Assembly: GCA_030609765.1 (NCBI GenBank)
Contig: JAUWTE010000133.1
Span: 1 to 7,814 of the forward strand
Length of the DNA: 7,814 nucleotides
Origin: Acidobacteriota bacterium
GTDB taxonomy: Bacteria > Acidobacteriota > UBA890
Reading direction: 5' to 3'
A program made the position numbers and the translations under genes. This document shows positions 1-7,332 of the stretch, one piece after another. The notes under the pieces were generated by a model. That model had not been told where the DNA came from. It saw only the letters and a program-made list of their open reading frames with translations, and ran no database searches. How positions within the stretch are numbered: the stretch's first letter is position 1; every line of letters starts with the position of its first letter.

Positions 1-403
1 CCTGCTTGAATGTGCCGTTTATCCGCGTGGCTGCCGGATCGATGACCCCTTCGTACTCCAGTCCAGCGGGAGCGAATCGCCACGCCACGACTCCGTCATC
101 GACCGTGAACGGATCGAGAGGTATGCCCTCCGCACCCTGATCAGGAACATCGAGGGTCGCAGAGTAGACCCCGTCCGCCTCGGCCACGTGCAGGTTGAAG
201 CGGAGCTCGATGGCCCCGGCTTCCATGATGCCGAACCAGTCACCGGTGGCATCCTGGGCGAGAGCGGGTGCGGTGGCGAATAGAAGTGAGGCAAGCCCGA
301 GGGCGAGCGCGGATGCACAGATGCGGGCACGCATGGGAGGTCGAACGGGAGCGACCGCCGGCGTGAGTGATCGCCTCGGGCTCCGCAGATTTCTGTGTTT
401 CAT
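1..403 (-). CDS. Secreted protein with the N-terminal domain found on alpha/beta hydrolases (3' end outside window)
   Basis: Only the first 134 codons are present; the frame stays open to the window edge. Residues 1-27 are basic, residues 28-49 are hydrophobic, and the region ends in APALA before QD, so this reads as a Sec signal peptide cleaved after Ala49. The mature part begins DATGDWFGIM and continues with a beta-rich stretch containing VPDQGAEGIPLD and a closing YEGVID..INGTF pattern. From memory, this is the small domain that precedes many bacterial alpha/beta hydrolases and S9-type peptidases; the catalytic domain would lie beyond the edge. I chose the ATG at 403 because GGAG (412-415) sits 8 bases upstream; an in-frame ATG at 334 would give a more ordinary signal peptide but has no good ribosome site. 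The 128-bp gap to the upstream kinase gene holds a G7 run and GC-rich palindromes but no convincing terminator; a TGTAAT at 432-437 is a weak -10 candidate. Confidence 0.75.
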   Translation of the reverse strand, partial: MKHRNLRSPRRSLTPAVAPVRPPMRARICASALALGLASLLFATAPALAQDATGDWFGIMEAGAIELRFNLHVAEADGVYSATLDVPDQGAEGIPLDPFTVDDGVVAWRFAPAGLEYEGVIDPAATRINGTFKQ

Positions 404-531
404 CGTGATGGCTCCGTGGTGGGCGCTGTGGATTACAGCTTGTCGGCACGCGCCGGGCCCCGGGGGGGCGTACCGCCTCAATACTGGTGTCACTTACGTG
501 AGGACCCAGCTCGTCGTTTCAGCATTCGCGA

Positions 532-3531
532 TCAGCCTGTTTCAGGACCCTGCTCGAGACGTGCCAGCCGCTCTCGGATCACTCGAACCTCCGGCTCCAG
601 TCCCGGCTCCGGCCGATATCGCAGCGAGAGGAAATGTCTGTATGCCCGAATCGCGCCTTCACGATCGCCAGTCACCTCCGCAAGACGTCCTTCCTCGCGA
701 AGGAGGGAGCTCAGCCCGGCGAGGCTCCAGACGGAATTAGACAGCCTTCTGCGGCGAACGACGGCAAGCGCGCCGCTCACGTCGCCGGATTCCTCCAGCA
801 GACGGGCCAGGCCGAGCTGAGCCGCAAGCGGAACCCACGGATTGCTCATGTAGCCCTGGAGCAGGAGTCGCTCCAGTTCATCCGCCTTCTGCCCGGCGTC
901 CGGATCTCCGACAGTTGCCGCCACCTCGGCATCGAGCAGCCGACGGCAGTACAGAACGAAGGTGCTTCGCTCCTCCTGGGTCCATACCGACGAGAGGGCG
1001 AGTCTGCCGGCAATCTCGCGGGCCATCTGCGGGTCCTCCTCATGAAGACTCCACAAACCGAGCGTACATGCATTCGCCAGGTCCGGCAGGAGTCTGTCGA
1101 TCGAGCCCGCTTGCGCAGCCACGGCCGCAATCGGTGGCGGAGTGGTCGGGATTGGCGGAAGCTCCTGCACCGCCAACCTCGCAAGGGTCGTATCCCCGTC
1201 CCAATACATGGCTTCGACGACGAGAATCAATGCGTCTGCCGGAATTGTCTCCTCCGGTAGAGATGCAGCGTTGGCAGTCGCCTGCCTGGGCCGCCCGAGA
1301 TTCAGTGCGAGACTGCGCCCGGTGAAATTGGCGAGCCAATGCTCGGTCTGTCCGACCGTCCGCTCCTCGATCAGTCCGGCAGCGAACTCCGCCCACTCGA
1401 CGTTGGAACCGGTAAGCTGAGAATGTCCCATGACCCATTTCAGGTTCTCGTCGTCCATGTCTCTGAGGATTGGTTCGAGATCCCGAGCCTGGCTCTGCAG
1501 GTCATATGTGGCGGCGAGCCAGCGCACGAATCCCGATCGATCCCGTTCGATCCCCTGGCCGAGGTAGGCCTGGACCAGATTCGCCAGTTCCGCTGTGTCC
1601 CGTTCGAGGGCCGCCAGCTGAATTCCGTACTCAAGTGCTGGCGCGAATCGTGGATGCGCTTCACGAATCTGAGCGAACGCAGCTGCGGCTCTTCGCACCG
1701 GCACGTCCAGATCAAGCAATCGCCCTGTCTCATACAGCGCCGTGCCCAGGTGAAACGAAGCCTCCCATCGGGCCGGGACCTGACCCACCACCTTTTCCCA
1801 GCTGGCGACATACTCTCGAGCGCTCGTGTGGCCTGGATACCTGGTACCAGCAAGGGCTACAAGAAAGGCGCTGTCGGCGAGAGCGAGCCGGCCCCGGTGC
1901 ACCCAGGCACGCGAGAGGGCTGAATCTCCTATTAGGTACCCGGATTCGCCGCCTACAAGTCTGGCGGCGGCGGCCAGGTCGATTGCTGCCAGTGCAAACG
2001 TGGTGTCCATGGAGACCGCACGTCCCAGCCGGTCCACGGCTTCTCTATAACGCCCGATCCGATAACTGTTCAGCCCACCCAAGTACGTCTTCAAGACTGG
2101 GATATCAAGGTCGAGGAGGCTGTTCAGGTGCCGGTCCTCGCCCGCGTCGTGAATCAGCAGGCGTTTGGCCAGTTTCTCGACCAGTTCTGACGCGCTCTCG
2201 CCGGAGGCCTGCAGATTCTCTTCTCTGAAACGTTCCTCGCCTGCCGAGGTTTCTTGAACGACCGCCATTACTCGCCAGCCCGTATCTGTTTCCAGGAGGG
2301 TGGTGCGCAGTATGGCCATCGCACCCAACTCTGCAGCGCCGCTCAGTATGACACCGGGGCTGGATACCGAGTCTGCCTCCACCGATGTCCACCAGACTCG
2401 CGCCGAGTCGGCGGAGATGACCTGCATCCCACCCTCCCCGGATACGGCCTGTGTGAGGAGGCGGGTGAGAGCGCCGGGGCTGAGGACTGTAGGTCGCGAT
2501 CCGGCGATCACGGGGGGGGCGACGAGCAACGGCTGTGGAATGCCAGTCGTGACCGACACCCGTGGTTGCCGGATGTCCCGGCGCGCTGAGAATTGCGACA
2601 GGACATACGCTGCCGCTAGCGCGATGACGATGGCGAGACTCACTGCCCACGGTGTGACCCGCAGCCGTGATGGCCGCTTCTGCATCTGCTCGGCCGGAAA
2701 AGTATCGAACGCGTCGGTGAATTCCCGAACGCTCGCGAACCGGTCCGCCGGGACCTTTGACAGTGCGCGGGCGACCGCGGCCTCGACGCTGGGCGGAATC
2801 GTGTCTCTCAACAGACGCAGGCCGGGAGCCGATTCTATCGCCTGGCGGGCGATGATCACCTGTACCGTGTGCCCGGTGAATGGTGGTTCTCCTGCCAGCA
2901 TTTCATACAGGACACAGGCGAGACTGTACTGGTCGCTTCGAGCATCGAGCTTACCCGAGGCGGTTGCCTGCTCCGGGCTCATATAATGTGCCGAACCGAG
3001 CGCGATCCCGGTCTCGGTCAACGTCTCTCCAGATGCCGTTTCCAGCGCACGTGCAATGCCGAAATCGGTGACGAGAACCTGATCGCCGTGAAGCATGATG
3101 TTGCCCGGCTTCACGTCACGGTGCACGATGCCTGCGTCATGGGCATGCTCGAGAGCTAGTGCAACTTCACGTGTGATCCTGAGCGCGTCCTGTATGGGGA
3201 GCTGATCTTCCCGTTCGAGGCGCTGCCGCAGGCTTTCACCTTCGATATGAGGCATCACGTAGTACAGGAATTCTCCAGCTTCTCCTGAATCGAAGACCTG
3301 GACGATGTTCGGGTGAGAGAGGTGAGCCGTGAGGTCGATCTCACGATGGAACCGGTCGCGTCCGACGGAAGCGGCCACGTCCGGTCGCATGATTTTAACG
3401 GCCACTTCACGCTGGAGCCGAAGGTCCTCAGCGAGATACACGCGGGCCATACCCCCGCGGCCGAGTTCACGGAGAACCCGGTATCGTCCGCCCAGAGGTG
3501 ATTCCAGCCCGCTCGGTATCTCGTTCATCAT
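532..3531 (-). CDS. Transmembrane Ser/Thr protein kinase with TPR-like C-terminal region
   Basis: A PknB-type Hanks kinase fills residues 17-278 and looks fully active: glycine loop GRGGMARVY (24-32), Lys46 in AVKI, helix-C Glu64, catalytic HRDVKPGN (137-144), DFG (156-158), SPEQ (185-188) and the late PADRF Arg. One hydrophobic segment (about 294-313) follows a basic stretch, so the kinase should be cytoplasmic and the remaining 680 or so residues outside the inner membrane. Residues 325-460 form a mixed alpha/beta region like those in TolB/FlgO-associated sensor kinases. A TPR-like helix pair lies at 480-519, more helical repeats run to the end, and a last TPR-like unit is near 945-975. The wording and layout are typical of Gemmatimonadota kinases. 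The start codon overlaps the stop of the kinase-cyclase gene by 4 bases (ATGA) and has no strong ribosome site, which implies translational coupling. Its target is unknown; I infer a sensory or regulatory role in the same operon. It contains a C8 run at codons 338-340. Confidence 0.95.
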   Translation of the reverse strand: MMNEIPSGLESPLGGRYRVLRELGRGGMARVYLAEDLRLQREVAVKIMRPDVAASVGRDRFHREIDLTAHLSHPNIVQVFDSGEAGEFLYYVMPHIEGESLRQRLEREDQLPIQDALRITREVALALEHAHDAGIVHRDVKPGNIMLHGDQVLVTDFGIARALETASGETLTETGIALGSAHYMSPEQATASGKLDARSDQYSLACVLYEMLAGEPPFTGHTVQVIIARQAIESAPGLRLLRDTIPPSVEAAVARALSKVPADRFASVREFTDAFDTFPAEQMQKRPSRLRVTPWAVSLAIVIALAAAYVLSQFSARRDIRQPRVSVTTGIPQPLLVAPPVIAGSRPTVLSPGALTRLLTQAVSGEGGMQVISADSARVWWTSVEADSVSSPGVILSGAAELGAMAILRTTLLETDTGWRVMAVVQETSAGEERFREENLQASGESASELVEKLAKRLLIHDAGEDRHLNSLLDLDIPVLKTYLGGLNSYRIGRYREAVDRLGRAVSMDTTFALAAIDLAAAARLVGGESGYLIGDSALSRAWVHRGRLALADSAFLVALAGTRYPGHTSAREYVASWEKVVGQVPARWEASFHLGTALYETGRLLDLDVPVRRAAAAFAQIREAHPRFAPALEYGIQLAALERDTAELANLVQAYLGQGIERDRSGFVRWLAATYDLQSQARDLEPILRDMDDENLKWVMGHSQLTGSNVEWAEFAAGLIEERTVGQTEHWLANFTGRSLALNLGRPRQATANAASLPEETIPADALILVVEAMYWDGDTTLARLAVQELPPIPTTPPPIAAVAAQAGSIDRLLPDLANACTLGLWSLHEEDPQMAREIAGRLALSSVWTQEERSTFVLYCRRLLDAEVAATVGDPDAGQKADELERLLLQGYMSNPWVPLAAQLGLARLLEESGDVSGALAVVRRRRLSNSVWSLAGLSSLLREEGRLAEVTGDREGAIRAYRHFLSLRYRPEPGLEPEVRVIRERLARLEQGPETG

Positions 3532-6002
3532 CCGAACGCCGGCATCCGGGCTCCATCGGGCTCAGAGAATTCCGAGGCGGCGAGGGCGACACCCATCTCA
3601 CCTCTGAACAGACTGGCCCGATTGTCCTTCTCGAGACCTCGTGGCAGCGCTGCGATCGAGCCATCCATCAAGTGGCGAGCCTTTTCGAGCCAGACCTCGT
3701 CATGGGTGACCTGGAACAGCCTCAGCAACGCATATACCATCCCGACTGCGCCGCAACACAGGTGTATCGCGGGCTGACGATAGGTGTCGAAGCTCCAGGC
3801 CGACGCCACGGCTCGCTCCAGGTACGTCTCGTCGGGCTCCAATTCGTGGGCGAGAAGCCAGAGATGGATGAACCCGGCGCTTCCATTGCACCAACCCGGC
3901 GTGAAGAGCACTTCTACAACACCAGACTCGTCGCTCGCCACCCAGGGCCAGCGGAGGGCGTTACCCCATGTCACGCTCTGCGCCGCGACTTCCTCCAATC
4001 GATTCCGAATCGGGTCCAGGAGCGACCTCCCGGAACTCTCGAGCCAATGCATTATACCGTACAGAATGCCAGACCAGCCGTGGGCAACCCCTATGTTCTC
4101 CGGTCCGTTGGAGCCAATACGCCCGGATTCGGCCAGTTGTTCGAGCATCGCCTGGCACAGGTCATCACCCGACTTGCGCAGGTCTGTAATCTCAGCGCCG
4201 AACTGCTCGCCGCAGGCACGCTTGATGAGCGACAGGCCGAGCAGTGTGCCGGCGCGGCCGCCGAACAGCTCGAGTCGACCAGCGTGCCCGGCGGATTCCG
4301 CGAGGAATCGGTCTGCCGCCTTCAGCGTTCGGTGCAGGTCGCTGTTCGAGCTCGCGAGAAGCGCGTCCACGAAGTGCAGGCCGGGTGTGCCGAGGTAGAG
4401 GGAAATTTCGTCCGTCCCGGCGGCTGTCGGCAGCAACGTATGAGTCGGCACGTTCAGGACGACTCTGGACTGAGACGAAATCCCGGCCGGTTCGACCGCT
4501 GCGCCGTCCGAATCCTGGCGCGACAGGGCTCCACAGGCACGGAGCGACCGGGTTAACCAGATGTCAGCGGACGCCAGCAGGATCGGATCGGCACGAAGTC
4601 TCGAGATCTGAAGCAGGCCCAGAGCCACCCCCCCCGATCCATACGCGAGGGAATGAGCGTGGACGCCCAGATCCGGCTCGAGGCCCTCCGAGAGACCTTT
4701 TGAGGGCACCGCCCAATCGTCATTTGCTCGAGGCAATTCTGCATATCGCTCCAGGACCCGGTCGGCCAGCTGCTTCAGGTTCTCGCGCACGCTGTCCTTC
4801 CTGCGAGGCGGAAGTCTGCATCTGGCCGAGTCAAACGCGCGCCGCAGATCCTCCACCTGATCGAACCGACCGTTCGGATCCCGGCTCAGCGCCCGTGCCA
4901 GAGGTTCTTCCACTCCGGGCCACGGCGAGTGGCCCACCTGGCTGAACGGGCGGATATCGCTCGTGGCAATCCGACGGAGAAGCTCGGACTCGATAACTGA
5001 CAGTTCCACGTGATCACTACCCGTCAGAACGCGGTACAGAATCGCTGCGATGAGATACTGCTCACCTTTTGCAGAGCTAGGGGGAGGAGGCTCTCCCTTG
5101 AGGGCTGCAGCCGCGACCTCCGGCTCGATAAACGGATCGGCGCGACCGCCAGGCACCTCTTCACCGTCTTTCAGGTCCGCCAATCGAACGGCCAGACCGA
5201 AGTCGATGAGCCAGGCCGGTCCCCGCTCTGGGAGCACGATGTTGAACGGTTGTACATCGCCATGCAGGACTCCCGCCGAATGCAACTGTGTGTACGCCTC
5301 GAGGATCTGGCAGCAGGCGTCAAGCGCACTCCTGCGGGTCTCCAGACCCTGACGGTACCTTGACGCGGCCGCCAGTTCCTCCGGGCAGCGACCTTTGCAC
5401 CATTCCGTCAGCAGGTAGTTTGATCCATCGATCTGTCCTTGCCCCAGAAGTCGAGGCGCCACGCCGCAGTCGAGGTCAGCGAGGATCTGAGATTCCCGTG
5501 CAATCGCGGTCGCCGCACCCTCAATGTGTGCTGCGCTCTCGATTTTCAGGGCGGCCAGCTTTCCCGAAGAACGATGCCGGGCCTGGTACACTTCCGTGTC
5601 GATGCTCGCTCTCAGACACTTCACGACGTCGAATTCGCCGACCGACCGACCAGGACTCAAGCCCGGATCTGCGGACCTCGCGGGGGCCGACTCTGGTGAA
5701 ACCAGGTATGTCTGGTTCATCAAGTCGCAAAGCAGCGGGACCAGGGACGAGAGCACATCCGGGGGATATCCGCCGTGCGCCTCGCAATACCGGATGATCG
5801 CAGTTTCGACGAGAATTGGCTCGCGGAAGAACTCGAGGAAATCCGCTGCTGTCTGTGGAATGAGTCGAGGGTGCACTCGGGCGCCGGGACGACTGATCAC
5901 GAAATCCCCGGCTCCGAGGTCTGTCGGAATTCCGTCGGCCGACGTGCGTTCCCTGATCTTCACATCCGGCGGCAGAATGAAGAAGCCATCTACAAGTGGC
6001 AT
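3528..6002 (-). CDS. RRE-like / protein kinase / LanC-type cyclase fusion (lanthionine synthetase-like)
   Basis: Three parts are visible. Residues 31-103 resemble a PqqD-like winged helix used for leader recognition (GDFVISRPGARVHPRLI, then helices ending in YLV). Residues 120-391 are a kinase domain: Lys153 in ALKIE, Glu170, HGDVQPFN (247-254) and IDFG (266-269); HGD replaces HRD, as in LanKC/LanL-type kinases. Residues 410-812 are LanC-like, with seven glycine motifs spaced as in the alpha/alpha barrel (near 455, 537, 581, 641, 703, 748, 800). The catalytic His641 is in VAHGWSG, and the zinc ligands are Cys705 in GWCNG plus Cys749-Cys750 in LCCG, a CCG form instead of the usual CHG. The expected role is phosphorylating Ser/Thr of a peptide and adding Cys to the resulting dehydro-residues. 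Unlike class III/IV enzymes, no lyase domain is fused at the N-terminus; the gene 4 bp upstream probably supplies it. The start lies 4 bases after that stop with a weak ribosome site, so coupling is likely. Confidence 0.85.
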   Translation of the reverse strand: MPLVDGFFILPPDVKIRERTSADGIPTDLGAGDFVISRPGARVHPRLIPQTAADFLEFFREPILVETAIIRYCEAHGGYPPDVLSSLVPLLCDLMNQTYLVSPESAPARSADPGLSPGRSVGEFDVVKCLRASIDTEVYQARHRSSGKLAALKIESAAHIEGAATAIARESQILADLDCGVAPRLLGQGQIDGSNYLLTEWCKGRCPEELAAASRYRQGLETRRSALDACCQILEAYTQLHSAGVLHGDVQPFNIVLPERGPAWLIDFGLAVRLADLKDGEEVPGGRADPFIEPEVAAAALKGEPPPPSSAKGEQYLIAAILYRVLTGSDHVELSVIESELLRRIATSDIRPFSQVGHSPWPGVEEPLARALSRDPNGRFDQVEDLRRAFDSARCRLPPRRKDSVRENLKQLADRVLERYAELPRANDDWAVPSKGLSEGLEPDLGVHAHSLAYGSGGVALGLLQISRLRADPILLASADIWLTRSLRACGALSRQDSDGAAVEPAGISSQSRVVLNVPTHTLLPTAAGTDEISLYLGTPGLHFVDALLASSNSDLHRTLKAADRFLAESAGHAGRLELFGGRAGTLLGLSLIKRACGEQFGAEITDLRKSGDDLCQAMLEQLAESGRIGSNGPENIGVAHGWSGILYGIMHWLESSGRSLLDPIRNRLEEVAAQSVTWGNALRWPWVASDESGVVEVLFTPGWCNGSAGFIHLWLLAHELEPDETYLERAVASAWSFDTYRQPAIHLCCGAVGMVYALLRLFQVTHDEVWLEKARHLMDGSIAALPRGLEKDNRASLFRGEMGVALAASEFSEPDGARMPAFG

Positions 6003-6006
6003 GATC

Positions 6007-6843
6007 TTAGATTTCCGCCAGCCTGGGTCCGGTCAGGGACTCGCTCGGCGAGAAGGCGGGGATTTCGATGTCGTCGTGGGCGAGTTGGATCAGTGCTGCT
6101 TCCCAAGGCTCGCACCCTGACTCTCTGTCGTTCATGGCTTCCGCCAGTTCTTCGGCCAACCGGGTCGTGACCCAAGATCGCCAGCTCATGGGCACACTAT
6201 TCGCTACCCTCGTATCCGCAGACGGATCGACCCCCCAGCTGATCAGCATGTCGTCGAACAACGGAGCGGTGAACGGTACGCCCTGCGGGACGATGCCGCG
6301 CAGGGCCTGGCGCAGGATACGGGCAGCTTCAATCAGTTTCTCCCAGCTGGCGACGTGGAGGACTGCCTTGTCCGGTCTGAGGAGCGCTGTTCCGCGCGCT
6401 CGCTTGAAGGCCAGCGCTTCGACGTGCGGCAAGACTTCGCTGAGAATCTGAAGCGTATCACGAAGTTCCGTGACAGCTGGACTGATGTAGAGCTTGAATT
6501 GGGCGGAAGGCCGATCGTGCGTTTCCTGCGCACCGAGTCCCGTGTCGCCGCCAGATCCGAGATCGGCGGTCGAGGCTGGTGCCCAGCGTGCCCAATCGTA
6601 GTCGAGAGAAGCAGCAACCAGTCCGGTCGGCGAGTCACGCTCCGACGCTACGACCGTGCCGAGGGCTCCCGATGCAGCCGCTTGATCGAGTGCCATAAGG
6701 CTTGCCAGGATAGATGCGGAACCGGTCTGGGTATTATAGTGATAGAGCCGCGCCGCGAGTGCCGGGATATCCAGCGGGCCTAGCTCTTGGCCATACCTCA
6801 CGGCCTCGATCGAGAGCGCTTCAAGGGGGTGTGAGGGCCTCAT
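6007..6843 (-). CDS. Putative phospho-Ser/Thr lyase, HopA1/LanY-like
   Basis: This is a soluble 278-residue protein without signal peptide or membrane segment. I do not recognise it with certainty. Its motif order resembles the HopA1-family lyases of class V lanthipeptide clusters: an early helix with RLYHYNT (33-39), a strand FKLYISP (116-122), a second lysine strand AFKRARG (145-151), RPDKAVLHV (156-164), GVPFTAPL (188-195) then ISWGVDP (201-207), and a C-terminal helix beginning SWRSWVT (220-226). Such enzymes eliminate phosphate from phospho-Ser/Thr to give dehydroalanine or dehydrobutyrine. The position 4 bp before a kinase-LanC fusion that lacks a lyase domain is the strongest support. 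The ATG at 6843 is preferred over an in-frame TTG at 6852: the GAGGAG at 6853-6858 is 9 bases from the ATG but directly abuts the TTG. Alternatives are an unrelated conserved accessory protein or a degenerate lyase used for binding only. Confidence 0.6.
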   Translation of the reverse strand: MRPSHPLEALSIEAVRYGQELGPLDIPALAARLYHYNTQTGSASILASLMALDQAAASGALGTVVASERDSPTGLVAASLDYDWARWAPASTADLGSGGDTGLGAQETHDRPSAQFKLYISPAVTELRDTLQILSEVLPHVEALAFKRARGTALLRPDKAVLHVASWEKLIEAARILRQALRGIVPQGVPFTAPLFDDMLISWGVDPSADTRVANSVPMSWRSWVTTRLAEELAEAMNDRESGCEPWEAALIQLAHDDIEIPAFSPSESLTGPRLAEI

Positions 6844-6852
6844 GTCGGGCAA

Positions 6853-6858
6853 CTCCTC
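6853..6858 (-). promoter_or_regulatory. Ribosome binding site that fixes the lyase-like gene start
   Basis: GAGGAG on the minus strand, 9 bases before the ATG at 6843. It touches the alternative TTG at 6852, which would therefore be too close to be used. This trims three residues from the longest reading frame. Confidence 0.75.
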
Positions 6859-7077
6859 AAACGGGGACTTACCTCAGGCTGGTGACCCGAACTGCTGGAA
6901 AGCCCGCCCGAAGCTCCATCGAATTCACCCCGAAACCGCCTGGCGCGGCCTCTTCCGGACGCAGATGCCACTGCGGAATCCAGAAAAAGCCGCGCCCAGG
7001 ACCGCACAGACGCACGTGCGATCGACTTGAGAGCCGTCGAGTCAGCCCTGGTCGCGCCTCTGGTCGATCAGGGAAGC

Positions 7078-7099
7078 GAACCGAGTGGCGACTCGGTTC
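7078..7099 (-). terminator. Perfect 9-bp hairpin after the peptide gene, possible attenuator or mRNA-processing stem
   Basis: GAACCGAGT and ACTCGGTTC pair perfectly around a 4-base loop, 7 bases past the peptide gene stop. The minus-strand sequence after the stem is GCTTCCC, not a T run, so strong intrinsic termination is not expected. A partial terminator or a 3'-end stabilising stem between a peptide and its modifying enzymes would raise peptide output relative to enzymes, as in many RiPP operons; this role is inferred. Confidence 0.5.
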
Positions 7100-7105
7100 A
7101 GAGCA

Positions 7106-7327
7106 TCAACCCTGGTCTTCACCATCCAATTCGATGGGGAAGATCTCGCTGAGCTTCTCCACGATCTCCGCGAACTGCTCCTCGTCGACTGCTTCGATCG
7201 CGATTCCCCTGATGGTCACTCCAGAAGGAATGCACGCGAGAGTCATCGTCGGACAAGTGATGGTCCCGATGTCCCGTCCCTCCGGAAGCCTCAAACGGAT
7301 AAAACGGAGCTCTGGCATGTCTGACAT
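7106..7327 (-). CDS. 73-residue peptide, candidate substrate of the adjacent lanthionine machinery
   Basis: First gene of the unit, with an excellent ribosome site and a promoter 80 bases upstream. I do not recognise the family. The peptide has three zones: a basic-hydrophobic start (1-19, with ELRFIRLRLP), a Thr/Cys-rich nearly uncharged middle (20-44: Thr22, 24, 27, 29, 38, Ser35, Cys25 and Cys32, in ITCPTMTLACIPSG), and an acidic amphipathic helix-like tail (47-73, VDEEQFAEIVEKL onward). The middle could supply lanthionine rings, but lanthipeptide precursors normally carry the leader first and the Cys-rich core last; here the leader-like helix would be a follower. It could instead be a small folded beta-alpha protein, for example a chaperone, immunity or regulatory partner, with the real precursor elsewhere. 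No signal peptide, no GG or other obvious leader cleavage motif. Confidence 0.75.
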   Translation of the reverse strand: MSDMPELRFIRLRLPEGRDIGTITCPTMTLACIPSGVTIRGIAIEAVDEEQFAEIVEKLSEIFPIELDGEDQG

Positions 7328-7332
7328 GACTG

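Larger units (their letters stand above)
6844..7105 (-). other. 262-bp untranslated gap between peptide gene and lyase-like gene
   Basis: I read all three minus-strand frames here for a missed precursor peptide and found no convincing one. The gap holds a perfect hairpin next to the peptide gene stop (7078-7099), a second inverted repeat (arms 7046-7054 and 7065-7073, one G-T pair on the plus strand), a TTTTT run near 6987-6991 without a strong stem directly before it, and the GAGGAG ribosome site. The length contrasts with the tight packing of the next three genes. Confidence 0.6.

Noticed and set aside
19..330. 103-codon minus-strand frame at the left edge
   Set aside because: It is out of phase with the signal-peptide-bearing frame that stays open to the window edge and has recognisable domain wording.
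404..531. GC-rich palindromes and a G7 run between the membrane kinase and the secreted protein, considered as an operon terminator
   Set aside because: No stem is followed by a T run on the minus strand, so an intrinsic terminator cannot be supported.
3498..4556. 352-codon plus-strand frame opposite the cyclase
   Set aside because: Antisense shadow of a gene with complete kinase and LanC motifs; its own translation shows no recognisable domain and has Arg/Gly/Pro-rich out-of-frame composition.
6869..6919. 16-codon minus-strand frame (MELRAGFPAVRVTSLR) in the gap before the lyase-like gene, with a weak GGTGA ahead of it
   Set aside because: Too short, no Cys, only a partial ribosome site, and no sign of a leader or core; could be a chance frame.
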